Program-made: the position numbers and the translations under genes
Assembly (NCBI GenBank): GCA_031292385.1
Contig: JARLHE010000037.1
Coordinates: 33,573-97,572, forward strand
Length of the DNA stretch: 64,000 nt
Direction of reading: 5' to 3'
Source: Oligoflexia bacterium
Lineage (GTDB): Bacteria > Bdellovibrionota > UBA1018
Shown: positions 42,221 to 51,018 of the stretch, in pieces
Layout of the letters: every line of letters begins with the position of its first letter
Position numbering within the stretch: position 1 is the first letter of the stretch
The notes under the pieces: model-generated
Told to the model about the DNA's origin: nothing
What the model saw: only the letters and a program-made list of their open reading frames with translations
The model's database searches: none

Positions 42221-42862
42221 TTAAAGGGCGATGGCGGAAAATTCCCCGTCTTTTTCGTTCAGCTCGAGCATCTCGCCCGTCTCTAGATCGAAGTAAAGAC
42301 CAAGCACATTGAGTCCGCGGTTTTGCAATGCCTCTTCCACGAACGGGAACGACCGCAGATTCTCGATCGACGTGCGGATACTTTCCAATTCGCAATGGCG
42401 CCAAAGCGCATCCTGATCCTCGATCGGGGCTTTGCGGAGCGCCCGCGATTTCGCAGGCTCGGCGATTTTCATCCAGTGCTGAACGAAGCCTCCGGCCTGG
42501 GTTTCCTTCGGGTAGAGGAGCGCCTTGATTCCGCCGCACTGGCGGTGTCCGAGAATGATCACGTTTTCCACTTTGAGATTGACCACGGCGAACTCGATGG
42601 CGGCGCTGACGCCGTGGCTTCCCCCGCCGTGCTCGTAAGGCGGCACCAGGTTGGCGATGTTCCGGACGACGAAGAGCTCGCCCGGACCCGCAGACGAAAG
42701 AATGGCGGGGTCCACTCTCGAGTCGCTGCAGCCGATGATCAGGGTTTTGGGCCCCTGCCCGCCGCTGGAGAGCTTGTTGTAGGTGGTGTCATCGCCAAGG
42801 TAGAATTTCTCGCGAAACTGCCGGAAGCCGCTCATGAGGCGGGCGATCGCTCTTTTAGGCAT
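42221..42862 (-). CDS. Beta-class carbonic anhydrase
   Basis: 213 aa, standard length. Zinc ligands and catalytic dyad are clear: C45, D47 and R49 in IGCSDSRVD, H106 and C109 in ILGHRQCGG. VVRNIANLVPPYEHGG and GVSAAIEFAV are conserved around the active site. It interconverts CO2 and bicarbonate in the cytosol, supplying bicarbonate to carboxylases. Upstream of pepP in one two-gene unit. Confidence 0.96.
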   Translation of the reverse strand: MPKRAIARLMSGFRQFREKFYLGDDTTYNKLSSGGQGPKTLIIGCSDSRVDPAILSSAGPGELFVVRNIANLVPPYEHGGGSHGVSAAIEFAVVNLKVENVIILGHRQCGGIKALLYPKETQAGGFVQHWMKIAEPAKSRALRKAPIEDQDALWRHCELESIRTSIENLRSFPFVEEALQNRGLNVLGLYFDLETGEMLELNEKDGEFSAIAL

Positions 42863-42987
42863 ACCTCACCTATACCTTACCGCACCCTACCTCAGCAAGA
42901 ACGCCGAGCCGCGGCGTCAAAAGAATGGTGCGCGGCAACAAGTTTTGGTTCTTTAGTTCGATCGTAATGCCACCGATACAGGCATTG

Positions 42988-44718
42988 ATGAGTTTCGACT
43001 ACGACAAAGTCAGCAAGCATAGCGAGCACAGTTCATGGTGGACGTCTTACGCCGACCTGTTCATGATGTTATCGATCGTTTTTCTGCTTATGTACGTGGC
43101 GTCCAGCCTCCGAAGCGGAAGCGCCGGTTATCAGCAACAGGTGGAGTACAAGAAGCTTTCTCAAAAGGCGCAAGATCTGGAAGAGCAGATCCGTGTCTAT
43201 AACACCCTTAAAGATGAAGCCTTGAAGAAGCAGTCCACCGAGGCCGAGCAGCAGGTTTACTCCAAGCTCATGGATAAGCTCAGCTTGCTCCAGGACGAGG
43301 CGCATCAGGAAAAGCTGAGCCTCGAAGCGAAGGCTAAAGAGAACTCGGAAAAGGAATTCGCGCTGAACCAGTACCAGCAGCTGATCCGCAACATCGTGAA
43401 CGCGAACATCCTCGCGAAGAGCCAGATTATCCATCGCGACCAGTTGATCGTTTCGAAGGACGCGACGATCGAGGAGAAGCGCCAGAAGATCGCCGAAATG
43501 GGACAGGTGATCGCCCAGAACGAGGCACAGATCTCCAAGATCAATTCTCAGCTCGACCAGCAAATCAAGAACTTGCGGGCCGAACAGCATCATTCGAAGA
43601 CGTCCAAGGCGACGCTCGAGAAGCGGATCGCGGAGCTGCGCCGTCAGAGCGAGGGCAAGATCCAAGCGCTCGAGGGCGCCAATCAGGGAATCAGCCTGCA
43701 GTTGAGCCAGGTGAAGAGCACCTTGGATCAGACCGCTTCCAAGCTGGGTGAAGCGACCCAGACGATCGCTCAGCAACAGCAGGAAGTGGGCAATCTTTCC
43801 ACCCAGCTTAAGTCCGATCACGATCGCTACGTCGCCGAGCTCGAAGGCCTTAAAAAACAGCATGACGATCAGTTGGCGGCGGAGCGCGCCGCGTTCGACG
43901 CGAACCTCAAAAAGCAGCGCTTGAGCGCGGCGGAACGGTCGAAAAAACTCGCGAATTTCCTGAAAGGCGAGCAGGAGAAGGCGGCGGCCCTCGAAGGTCA
44001 ATTGAGCGGGTTGCGCTCGAAAGTGGCTGACACCGAAAAGCGTTTGAACGGCGCCCAGAACGATTTGGCCGGAGCGCAGGCCGAAAAGAACCGCGCATTG
44101 GCTTCGGTCGAGAACCTGAAGGGGGATTTGGCCCGTACCCGCGAGCTCGCCAACGCGAGAAAGAAGCTAGCGCAGCAGATCGCCGACCAATTCGCGAAAT
44201 CGGGGATGAAGGGCGCGGTCGATGCCCGCACCGGCGAAGTCACGCTTGATTTCGGCGGAGAGTACTTCGATACCGGCAGCGCCAATCTGAAGCCTAAAAT
44301 GCGCGTCACTCTCGACAAGTTCATGCCGATTTACGCCAAGAGCCTGTTCAATGACCCGAAAATCGCGGCAAAGATCGGAAGCGTGGAAATCATCGGATTC
44401 GCCTCCTCGACCTTCAAGGGGCGCTATGTGAACCCGAAGAGTATCCGGCCCGAGGACAAGGAAGCGATCGAGTACAATTTGAAGCTCAGCTTCGGGCGTG
44501 CCAACGCCATCTTCAAGCACGTAATCAATCAAAACGAACTTTCCCAAAAGGACCGCGAGCAGCTCATGCCGCTGCTCAAGGTCGTGGGGCGCGGTTATCT
44601 GCCGGACGGAAAATCCGCGAGCGATCTTCCGGACCACATGACCGAGCAGGAGTTTTGCTCGCGCTACAACTGCAAGCAAGCTCAAAAAGTCGTCGTTAAG
44701 TTCAATATGAAAGACTAA
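42988..44718 (+). CDS. MotB/OmpA-like stator protein with long coiled coil
   Basis: 576 aa from the ATG at 42988; ATGs at 42925 and 42967 are alternatives. Near the N-terminus one membrane helix is preceded by the MotB-like SWWTSYADLFMMLSIVFLLMYVASS, where the aspartate in YAD is at the position of the ion-binding Asp of MotB/ExbD-type units. About 350 residues of coiled coil follow, then an OmpA-like peptidoglycan-binding domain (VEIIGFASSTFKG, LKLSFGRANAIFKHV). It is encoded 11 bases before a MotA-like gene, so the two should form an ion-driven unit spanning inner membrane to cell wall. Confidence 0.85.
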   Translation: MSFDYDKVSKHSEHSSWWTSYADLFMMLSIVFLLMYVASSLRSGSAGYQQQVEYKKLSQKAQDLEEQIRVYNTLKDEALKKQSTEAEQQVYSKLMDKLSLLQDEAHQEKLSLEAKAKENSEKEFALNQYQQLIRNIVNANILAKSQIIHRDQLIVSKDATIEEKRQKIAEMGQVIAQNEAQISKINSQLDQQIKNLRAEQHHSKTSKATLEKRIAELRRQSEGKIQALEGANQGISLQLSQVKSTLDQTASKLGEATQTIAQQQQEVGNLSTQLKSDHDRYVAELEGLKKQHDDQLAAERAAFDANLKKQRLSAAERSKKLANFLKGEQEKAAALEGQLSGLRSKVADTEKRLNGAQNDLAGAQAEKNRALASVENLKGDLARTRELANARKKLAQQIADQFAKSGMKGAVDARTGEVTLDFGGEYFDTGSANLKPKMRVTLDKFMPIYAKSLFNDPKIAAKIGSVEIIGFASSTFKGRYVNPKSIRPEDKEAIEYNLKLSFGRANAIFKHVINQNELSQKDREQLMPLLKVVGRGYLPDGKSASDLPDHMTEQEFCSRYNCKQAQKVVVKFNMKD

Positions 44719-44729
44719 CGGAGGAATTT

Positions 44730-45815
44730 ATGGATCCAGCAACTCAAGCCGACAACGCCGTTCAAGCCGCCCAACCGGTCGCCCAGGCCGCGGCCGATGC
44801 GGCGGTTCAGGCAGTTCAAACGGTGGCGCACAGCGTACCGGTCCAGCCCTTTGTCCTCGATTTGATCGTCTTCACTAAGGCGTTGATCATGCCGACGATG
44901 TTTTTCGTTTTCTTCGCGGCGATCGTTCTCCGGGCCCTGATTTATTATACTGTAAAGAGAGAGGACAGCTTCGTTAAGGAGTTCGAGAGACGCGTCAACT
45001 TCCACCTGGACGGCGACGATCATCTCGCGCCCCGCTCGTTTTTCGTCCTGACGAAGAAGCTGATCGAAAAAACCTACTACGAAATGTTCGAAATGCGCGC
45101 CATCATGAAGCGCCGCAAGCTCGACCACGTCATGGTTCCGAGCGACCGCATTTTCCTGGTCCAAGAAGGAACCGCGCGTCTGGTCCGGGACACGCTCAAG
45201 GAAGTTCAATTCGTGAAATACGACGGCATCCGCCCGCCGTTGCTCGAGATCATTAAAAACGTGTTCTCCAACAATCCCTGCTTCACCCGCGTTTTCGGGA
45301 TTCTTCCGGTGGGCGCGTTCAACGATCTTCTGAACATCATCCCAGGTCTTTTCATCGTTGCCGGCATTTTCGGCACCTTCCTCGGAATCATGCAGGCGCT
45401 TCCGGAACTCGGTGCGATGGATATCCGGGATCCGGAATCCACGAAACTGGTCATGGATACCTTTTTGGCCAAGATCGCGTTTTCGATGAGTACGTCGACC
45501 GTCGGCATCATGCTTTCGGTCGTCACCACGGTTTTCAACAACTTCCTCTCGCCCGAGCGGCTTTTCGTCAAGATCGTGGACCGCTTCGAGCGGAACCTCT
45601 TCCGCCTCTGGAGCCGTTGCGATAACAATCAGCTGCCCAGCCAGATTCCGGCGTTTGACGAGCACCGCGATCCGATCGAAGCGCTTGCTTCGCTTGCTAT
45701 CGAAAAGGCGATTCCGGTTCCGCCGGCCGGGAAGGGCAACCCGTCTTACGGGGCTCCCGCAGCCCCAGCGGCCCCGGCTGCGATTGAAGAGGCGAAGAAG
45801 AAAGACGTGGCATGA
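44730..45815 (+). CDS. MotA/TolQ/ExbB-like proton channel protein
   Basis: 361 aa. An Ala/Gln/Val-rich N-terminus leads to a first helix (ALIMPTMFFVFFAAIVLRALIYY), a cytoplasmic loop of about 120 residues, and the paired helices GLFIVAGIFGTFLGIMQAL and AFSMSTSTVGIMLSVVTTVF, which are the MotA/ExbB signature. The C-terminal tail is Pro/Ala-rich. With the MotB-like partner it should conduct H+ or Na+ and do work on an envelope structure. It is not accompanied by the helicase and nuclease genes of Zorya defence systems. Overlaps the FHA gene by ATGA. Confidence 0.87.
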   Translation: MDPATQADNAVQAAQPVAQAAADAAVQAVQTVAHSVPVQPFVLDLIVFTKALIMPTMFFVFFAAIVLRALIYYTVKREDSFVKEFERRVNFHLDGDDHLAPRSFFVLTKKLIEKTYYEMFEMRAIMKRRKLDHVMVPSDRIFLVQEGTARLVRDTLKEVQFVKYDGIRPPLLEIIKNVFSNNPCFTRVFGILPVGAFNDLLNIIPGLFIVAGIFGTFLGIMQALPELGAMDIRDPESTKLVMDTFLAKIAFSMSTSTVGIMLSVVTTVFNNFLSPERLFVKIVDRFERNLFRLWSRCDNNQLPSQIPAFDEHRDPIEALASLAIEKAIPVPPAGKGNPSYGAPAAPAAPAAIEEAKKKDVA

Positions 45816-48382
45816 AACGCAACGTCGTTCACATTTCCGACGGCGACGCGACGAAGGCGGTCGAAGTCGATCTTGATGAGTTCATCGTCGGGCGTGACGA
45901 GAGCGCCGCGGTGCGCTTGTCGATTCCGGCGGTCAGCCGGCGTCACGTTTTGGTTCGGGTTTCGAAAGGCGTCGTGTACATCCGGGACCTTGGAAGCGCC
46001 AACGGAACGTTTCTTGGCAGCACCCGCCTGAATACGAATGAGGAGGTGCGCCTTACGGACCCTGGCGAGCAGGTGTCGTTGGGTAACGCGGTTTGGATTT
46101 CCATCGAGCCTCGCAACGAGGGCGCGGATGTTCCTGTCATCGAAAATTATTATGAAACCGGATCAAGAGAACTGAAAAGCGACCAGATTCAAGGTCCGGT
46201 CGTTCGCAACGAGCTAAGCAAAAGCGGTTTGAGCCGCAGTCATAGCCAGAAGGGGCCGCGGGAGCCCAGCATCAGAAAACTGGGCCAGGTGGATCTCCCG
46301 CTTGGCGGAACCCGTCTTGAGTTGGAAGTACCCGCTGCGCCTCCTTCACGCACTCAAATGGAGGCGGCTAGCCGCGCGCTCATTGATCAGTGCGAGGCGC
46401 TGAAACACGAAATCTTCGCTTTGAGAAAAGAGCGTGTCCAGTGCGAGCGCGAATTGGCGACCAAGCGCAAATCGCTGGAAGATGATTTGAACGACCTCAA
46501 AGAGGAACGGGCGGCGATGGAGCGCGGCGTGGCCCGCTCCCGCGAAGAGATGCAGAATGAGCTTGAAGAGCTCAAGAAGCAGCATGAACAAAGTGTTGAG
46601 TCGAAGAAGCAGGCGATAGAGGAGCTGGATTCCGAGCGCGGGCGCACAGAAAGAGTCACGGCGGAGCTTCGGGAGCGCAGAGTCGCCGATGAAACTGATT
46701 ACGAGGAGAAAAAGGCCGCCATTGAGGAATCCATGGCCTCTTTGGTCGAGAAAGAGGCGGAGGCAAAGCGAGCGCTAGAGGCGTCCATGGCTTCTTTGGC
46801 CGAGGAAGAGGCGGAAGCGAAGCGAGCGCTGGAGGCTGTCCTCAAGCAACGCGACGAAGTCGTGACCGAGATGGAGGATCTGAAGGATGCCGCGAGAAAT
46901 GCAGTCGAAGCGGCCACTGACGATCTCAAGCTGCTTCAGGCACAGGCCGAAATCGCCAAGAAAGACGCAAGAGAAGGCCGCGAGCAAGCTTCAAGGCTGC
47001 GCGAGGATTCGGAGGCGATAGCTGCCGAGATTTCCGATTTCAGGGAGCGCAGGGAGAAAATCAAGGCCCAGGTCGCAGGCCTGGAAGAGGAGCGGACGAG
47101 GCTGGAAACGACCTTGGACGAGCTTCGCGGCGAAGCCCAAAAGCAGGCTGACTTGCGCGATCTTGAAGTCAGAAAGAGCAAAGCGCTTTGCGATACCCTG
47201 GATGCCGAGCTCCAGGCCAAGAAAATGAATCTCGAGGCCGTGGTCGGCGAGCTCAATCTGCGACAGACGGACTCGAAGCGGGAGCTTCAATCGGTGGAGG
47301 AGCAGCGCGAAGCCGTCCTTTCCGAAATCGAACGACTGAAGGCCGAAACGGACCGCCAGGGCGAGGAAATCGCGGCCCGCGCGGCGAAGATGGACGAGCT
47401 TGAGCTGAATGCCCGACAGAAGTCGGATGAAATCGAACGCTATAAGGGGACGTTAGCCGAGCTCGAGGCCGCCAGGCAGTCGATGGAAAAGAGCATCGAC
47501 GCCGAGCGTGAGCGACGAAACGAGGAGCTCCAGAAGGAGTTCACTTCGAGAGCGACTCAGGTCGAGCGCGAAATCGCCGAGTCGCGCCTGGATAAGATAA
47601 AAGAGATCGACAAGCTGGGCGCGGAGTCCGCCGCGCAGTTGAAGGCCCGGCGCGAATCGATGCTGAACGAAATCGTTCAGGGAGTTTTGGATCTGGCTCA
47701 AAAGGAAGACGTATCGGGAGCCCGAACCGATCTGGAGCTGCTCGTAAGATCCGTCTTCGAAGGCAAGACGGTCGGGGCATTGAACTCGCAGGCGGAGGCG
47801 CGTACCCGAAAATTTTGGAAAAAGACGGCATTGATCGCCGCCGTTCCGGCAGTCGCCGCGCTCGTGCTTGCGCTCTTCCCGAGCTTGCCTCAGCTGGCGG
47901 TGAACCAGGTCAACCGTACCATCGCTTCCGAGAAAAAAGAGGGCAGCGTTTTCCTGGACGAAATCAAGAAGAAGGGCATGAAGTTTCAGCCGCCCTTGGA
48001 CGGGAAATACCGAGGCACCTATAGCGACAACATTCTTTATCTTGAGAAATACGTCGAGATGAAATTGAGTGCCGAGGAAAAGCGGCAGTGGACCCTCGAC
48101 TTGAACGATTTCATCGTCGGGCGCCTGGGCCTGAGCGATCGTATCATCACGGATTTCATTTCGTCGGAGGCCGTGATGGTGACCGAGCTGCTCCATATCC
48201 GCGAGGGTATTCTCCCTCAATTCAAGGAACAAGGGCTGGCCCGGATGGCCAGTACCGAGAAACAGCAGGCAAGCCGGCTGATCGAGCTTCTGCAAGGCCA
48301 GGAAAATTACCAGAAATTCCGGAATTTCGAAAAAAGCTTTTACGAGGACTATGCGCGTCGCCGTTCCGGCGCTTCTCGATAA
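45812..48382 (+). CDS. FHA-domain coiled-coil membrane protein
   Basis: 856 aa. An N-terminal FHA domain (about 8-100) has VGRDESAAVRLSIPAVSRRHVLV and LGSANGTFLG, the GR...SRxH...NG signature for phosphothreonine binding. Residues ~165-650 form a very long Glu/Lys/Arg coiled coil. One transmembrane helix lies near 670-690 (TALIAAVPAVAALVLALF), followed by a ~160-residue domain on the other side. The FHA domain should face the cytoplasm. Coupled to the MotA-like gene, it could sense kinase signals and regulate or anchor the motor. Confidence 0.85.
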   Translation: MKRNVVHISDGDATKAVEVDLDEFIVGRDESAAVRLSIPAVSRRHVLVRVSKGVVYIRDLGSANGTFLGSTRLNTNEEVRLTDPGEQVSLGNAVWISIEPRNEGADVPVIENYYETGSRELKSDQIQGPVVRNELSKSGLSRSHSQKGPREPSIRKLGQVDLPLGGTRLELEVPAAPPSRTQMEAASRALIDQCEALKHEIFALRKERVQCERELATKRKSLEDDLNDLKEERAAMERGVARSREEMQNELEELKKQHEQSVESKKQAIEELDSERGRTERVTAELRERRVADETDYEEKKAAIEESMASLVEKEAEAKRALEASMASLAEEEAEAKRALEAVLKQRDEVVTEMEDLKDAARNAVEAATDDLKLLQAQAEIAKKDAREGREQASRLREDSEAIAAEISDFRERREKIKAQVAGLEEERTRLETTLDELRGEAQKQADLRDLEVRKSKALCDTLDAELQAKKMNLEAVVGELNLRQTDSKRELQSVEEQREAVLSEIERLKAETDRQGEEIAARAAKMDELELNARQKSDEIERYKGTLAELEAARQSMEKSIDAERERRNEELQKEFTSRATQVEREIAESRLDKIKEIDKLGAESAAQLKARRESMLNEIVQGVLDLAQKEDVSGARTDLELLVRSVFEGKTVGALNSQAEARTRKFWKKTALIAAVPAVAALVLALFPSLPQLAVNQVNRTIASEKKEGSVFLDEIKKKGMKFQPPLDGKYRGTYSDNILYLEKYVEMKLSAEEKRQWTLDLNDFIVGRLGLSDRIITDFISSEAVMVTELLHIREGILPQFKEQGLARMASTEKQQASRLIELLQGQENYQKFRNFEKSFYEDYARRRSGASR

Positions 48383-48425
48383 CGGATGTTTGAATCGGGC
48401 CGATTTTAGCTTATAAGCTATTTTC

Positions 48426-48959
48426 ATGAAAAAAATAATTCTCGGATTCGTGCTGGGCGTCGGAACGATCGTCGTCTTTGCCTCGGCTTTTATAGTGGCC
48501 GGAGGCATGCCTGTCGCGACTCGCGGTAACCCGCTGCCCTTGGAGCGATTGATCGCGAAGATCGCTTTGAATGCCGCGCTTCGCGGTTCGGATCAGCTGG
48601 TCGCGCCGTTCGCGGCAAATGAAGCCGCCTATTTGGCCGGAGCGAAAGTTTATCGTGCCCAGTGCGCGGTTTGCCATTCGTTGCCGGGAGAATCCCCTGG
48701 CCCGATCGCTCAAGGTCTTTTTCCCAAGCCTCCGCGCCTTTTCGCGGAACATCACGGAGTGGTGGGGGTGAGCGACGATTCCGCGGGTGAGACCTATTGG
48801 AAGGTGAAAAACGGGATTCGCCTGACCGGGATGCCGGGCTTTGAAAAGGGCCTTACCGACGATGAGATCTGGCAGGTTAGCTTGCTTTTGAAGAATGCCG
48901 ATAAACTCCCGAAGAGCGTTCAGGATTTTCTGGCCGCGAAAATTCCGGCCTCGCCTTAA
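48426..48959 (+). CDS. Membrane-anchored monoheme cytochrome c
   Basis: 177 aa. The N-terminal helix ILGFVLGVGTIVVFASAFIVAGG anchors or exports the protein. The single haem motif is QCAVCH near residue 82, with a likely methionine ligand in RLTGMPGFEKGLTDDEIW, the usual class I cytochrome c ending. Periplasmic electron carrier; partner unknown. Single gene. The 202 bases after it hold two small hairpins, TGACTAA/TTAGTCA at 48961 and GGACCG/CGGTCC around a T-tract at 49012, but no gene. Confidence 0.88.
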   Translation: MKKIILGFVLGVGTIVVFASAFIVAGGMPVATRGNPLPLERLIAKIALNAALRGSDQLVAPFAANEAAYLAGAKVYRAQCAVCHSLPGESPGPIAQGLFPKPPRLFAEHHGVVGVSDDSAGETYWKVKNGIRLTGMPGFEKGLTDDEIWQVSLLLKNADKLPKSVQDFLAAKIPASP

Positions 48960-49161
48960 CTGACTAACTTTTAGTCACTCACGGTCGAAGAAGGCGTGGC
49001 TTCGGCGATCGGGACCGTTTTTTTGCGGTCCATTCGGACACTTCCCTCCAGCTTTGACAGTGTCTAATTCTTATAGGTCTATTCGGCGGCGCCCGCTCAT
49101 AAAACGGCACATGGGGGTTGGTTTGCGTTTTGCACCATTCCGTCCCCAGGGGGGTCTAGAA

Positions 49162-50949
49162 ATGAAATTCTTCCAGACCAGTTTTTATGGGGTGCCTTCT
49201 ATCGCTTTCATTGTACTCGCGGCTAGCGGTTGTAAATCTTCGCAATCCGGCTTCTCGACCCAACCTGCAACTGGACAAGTCCAAATCCAGCAGGGTGGAT
49301 CCTATCGTGTTTATGCGGGATCTAACCCGGTATCGACCTCGCCTGGTTCGACCGGCGGTACAAGCGATCCGGTGACCTCTTCATCCCCAACACCCTCCCC
49401 GACACCTTCCAGCTCGACTGGCGGAACATCCGATCCAGTGACGACCTCTCCCGGCTCGAGCGGCGGAACATCCGATCCAGTGACGACCTCGCCAGGTTCG
49501 ACCGGCGGTTCATCCGATCCGGTGACCTCTCCGTCTCCATCCCCATCTCCATCCGGTTCGACCGGCGGCAGCTCTGACCCGGTTTCAGGTAAGCCCGGCT
49601 CGACCGGCGGCAGCTCCGATCCGGTCTCGGGTAAGCCCGGCTCGACTGGCGGCAGCTCTGATCCGGTAACGACTCCATCTCCACGGCCGTCTCGGTCACC
49701 CTCGGGCTCGACCGGTGGCAGCTCTGACCCGGTTTCAGGTAAGCCCGGCTCGACCGGCGGTAGCTCCGATCCAGTGTCGGGTAATCCTGGCTCGACCGGC
49801 GGCAGCTCCGATCCGGTCTCGGGTAATCCTGGCTCGACCAGCGGTTCATCCGATCCGGTTTCATCCGGCTCAACGGGCGGCGGGACCGACGTGGTCACGT
49901 GCCCGAGCGGAACTCCTCCGACGATCACGATCGTTCCGAGCCCGGTTTGCGGACCTGCGATAACGACCAATCAGGCAATACTTTCTTCAACGCCTCAAAT
50001 TTCGGCGGTTCTATACCAGTCGTCGAATTTCGCGGGCAATAGCGCGACGGTCGTACAGGCTTGGGATACTTCGGCCTCAACCTCGACCCTGCAGGGTGAG
50101 CTCACGGCGAATAAGCCGTTCCAGCTCAGCCTGAATCAGCCCCTGGCGTCGGGTAAATATACTGTGGTTATGTATGATGCATCCAAGGTAAAGGCTCCGT
50201 ATACCTATAACTGGTCCAATGGCTCGACCGCGGTGGCTCCAATAATGGATTCGATCGCGCATAACCTCAACTACACGTCATATGTCAGTGTCAACGGCTC
50301 GAACGGGGCGTGCGCGTCGATTACGCTTCCGGTCATTGTCGGAGTCAACGGCGATTCCGTATGCCAGAATGCCGGGACGATCGACCCGTTGACGGTCAAT
50401 CTCGGCAATTCTCCGATTGTGCTCACTTCGCAAGCGAACGGCGTGTCGATGGATCTCGATGGAAACGGGACCATGGAGCAGATTTCCTGGTTCAGCAACC
50501 CGGCTTCGAGCGCCTTCATGGTGAATGTCTCGAACGGCATGCCTTCGAACGGCGCGATCGGTCCGCAGCAGCTTTTCGGAAACTACACCGTGGGTCCGGA
50601 CAATCTGGTCGCTCCGAACGGTTATGACGCTCTTGCCAAGTACGATAGCAACGGCGACGGCGTCATCGACAGCAAGGACCCGATCTGGTCCAACCTGCGG
50701 CTCTGGAAAGACCTGAACCACAACGGCGTCATCGACTCGGGCGAGCTGATCACGCTCTCGCAAGCGGGAATCACCTCGATCGAGTTGCCGCAAACCGTCG
50801 GGGCCAACCACATCGTCAAAGAGAAGTGCAAGACGGACCAATACGGGAACGTCAGCTGCCAAGGCCGGAACGCCTACGTCAACATGAACTCGGGTTCGAG
50901 CTCCAGCAGGCAGCCTCTCGTTGACATCAGCTTCAAGCCTCTCCAATAG
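49162..50949 (+). CDS. Lipoprotein with Ser/Thr/Gly/Pro repeat stalk and Ca-binding-type C-domain
   Basis: 595 aa from ATG at 49162 after a GGGGGG-containing site; earlier in-frame residues are ignored because the signal starts here. Lipobox IVLAASGCKSS places the acylated cysteine near 23. Residues ~50-240 are a tandem repeat of GSTGGSSDPVSGKP-type units, broken by SPSPSPS-like spacers. Beyond it is a beta-rich region and, near the end, EF-hand-like calcium loops: DLDGNGTME, DSNGDGVIDSKD and DLNHNGVIDSGE. Likely a surface or periplasmic stalked protein. Function otherwise unknown. Confidence 0.85.
   Translation: MKFFQTSFYGVPSIAFIVLAASGCKSSQSGFSTQPATGQVQIQQGGSYRVYAGSNPVSTSPGSTGGTSDPVTSSSPTPSPTPSSSTGGTSDPVTTSPGSSGGTSDPVTTSPGSTGGSSDPVTSPSPSPSPSGSTGGSSDPVSGKPGSTGGSSDPVSGKPGSTGGSSDPVTTPSPRPSRSPSGSTGGSSDPVSGKPGSTGGSSDPVSGNPGSTGGSSDPVSGNPGSTSGSSDPVSSGSTGGGTDVVTCPSGTPPTITIVPSPVCGPAITTNQAILSSTPQISAVLYQSSNFAGNSATVVQAWDTSASTSTLQGELTANKPFQLSLNQPLASGKYTVVMYDASKVKAPYTYNWSNGSTAVAPIMDSIAHNLNYTSYVSVNGSNGACASITLPVIVGVNGDSVCQNAGTIDPLTVNLGNSPIVLTSQANGVSMDLDGNGTMEQISWFSNPASSAFMVNVSNGMPSNGAIGPQQLFGNYTVGPDNLVAPNGYDALAKYDSNGDGVIDSKDPIWSNLRLWKDLNHNGVIDSGELITLSQAGITSIELPQTVGANHIVKEKCKTDQYGNVSCQGRNAYVNMNSGSSSSRQPLVDISFKPLQ
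49336..49877 (+). repeat. Tandem coding repeat, 42-base STGGSSDPVSG units
   Basis: The stalk region is built of 14-residue (42-base) units such as GSTGGSSDPVSGKP; several adjacent copies differ at only a few bases, while outer copies are diverged (GSTGGTSDPVTSS). Units vary mainly at S/T before SDPV and in the last three residues. Interspersed SPTPSPTPS or SPSPSPS linkers show insertion between blocks. Copy number is likely unstable. Confidence 0.85.
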
Positions 50950-50975
50950 AGCGCGAGCTGATTGATGGATCGAAG

Positions 50976-51005
50976 CGCCCACTCCCTTCGAGGAGTGGGC
51001 GTTTT
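50976..51005 (+). terminator. Rho-independent terminator
   Basis: CGCCCACTCC and GGAGTGGGCG form a perfect 10-base stem with a six-base loop (CTTCGA), followed by TTTT. It closes the lipoprotein gene and lies between convergent genes. Confidence 0.88.
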
Positions 51006-51018
51006 CATTATAGGCGCG

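Noticed and set aside
44715..45665. 316-codon minus-strand frame
   Set aside because: Antisense to the MotA-like gene with its clear membrane motifs.
42988..48382. Zorya-type defence system (MotA/MotB pair)
   Set aside because: No helicase, nuclease or ZorC/ZorE-type partner is present; the third gene is an FHA coiled-coil membrane protein.
47453..48508. 351-codon minus-strand frame
   Set aside because: Shadow of the FHA coiled-coil gene; composition mirrors the Glu/Lys-rich sense strand and no domain is seen.
49336..49877. CRISPR-like regular repeat
   Set aside because: The repeats are in frame, code for a Ser/Gly/Pro stalk, have no unique spacers and no cas genes nearby.
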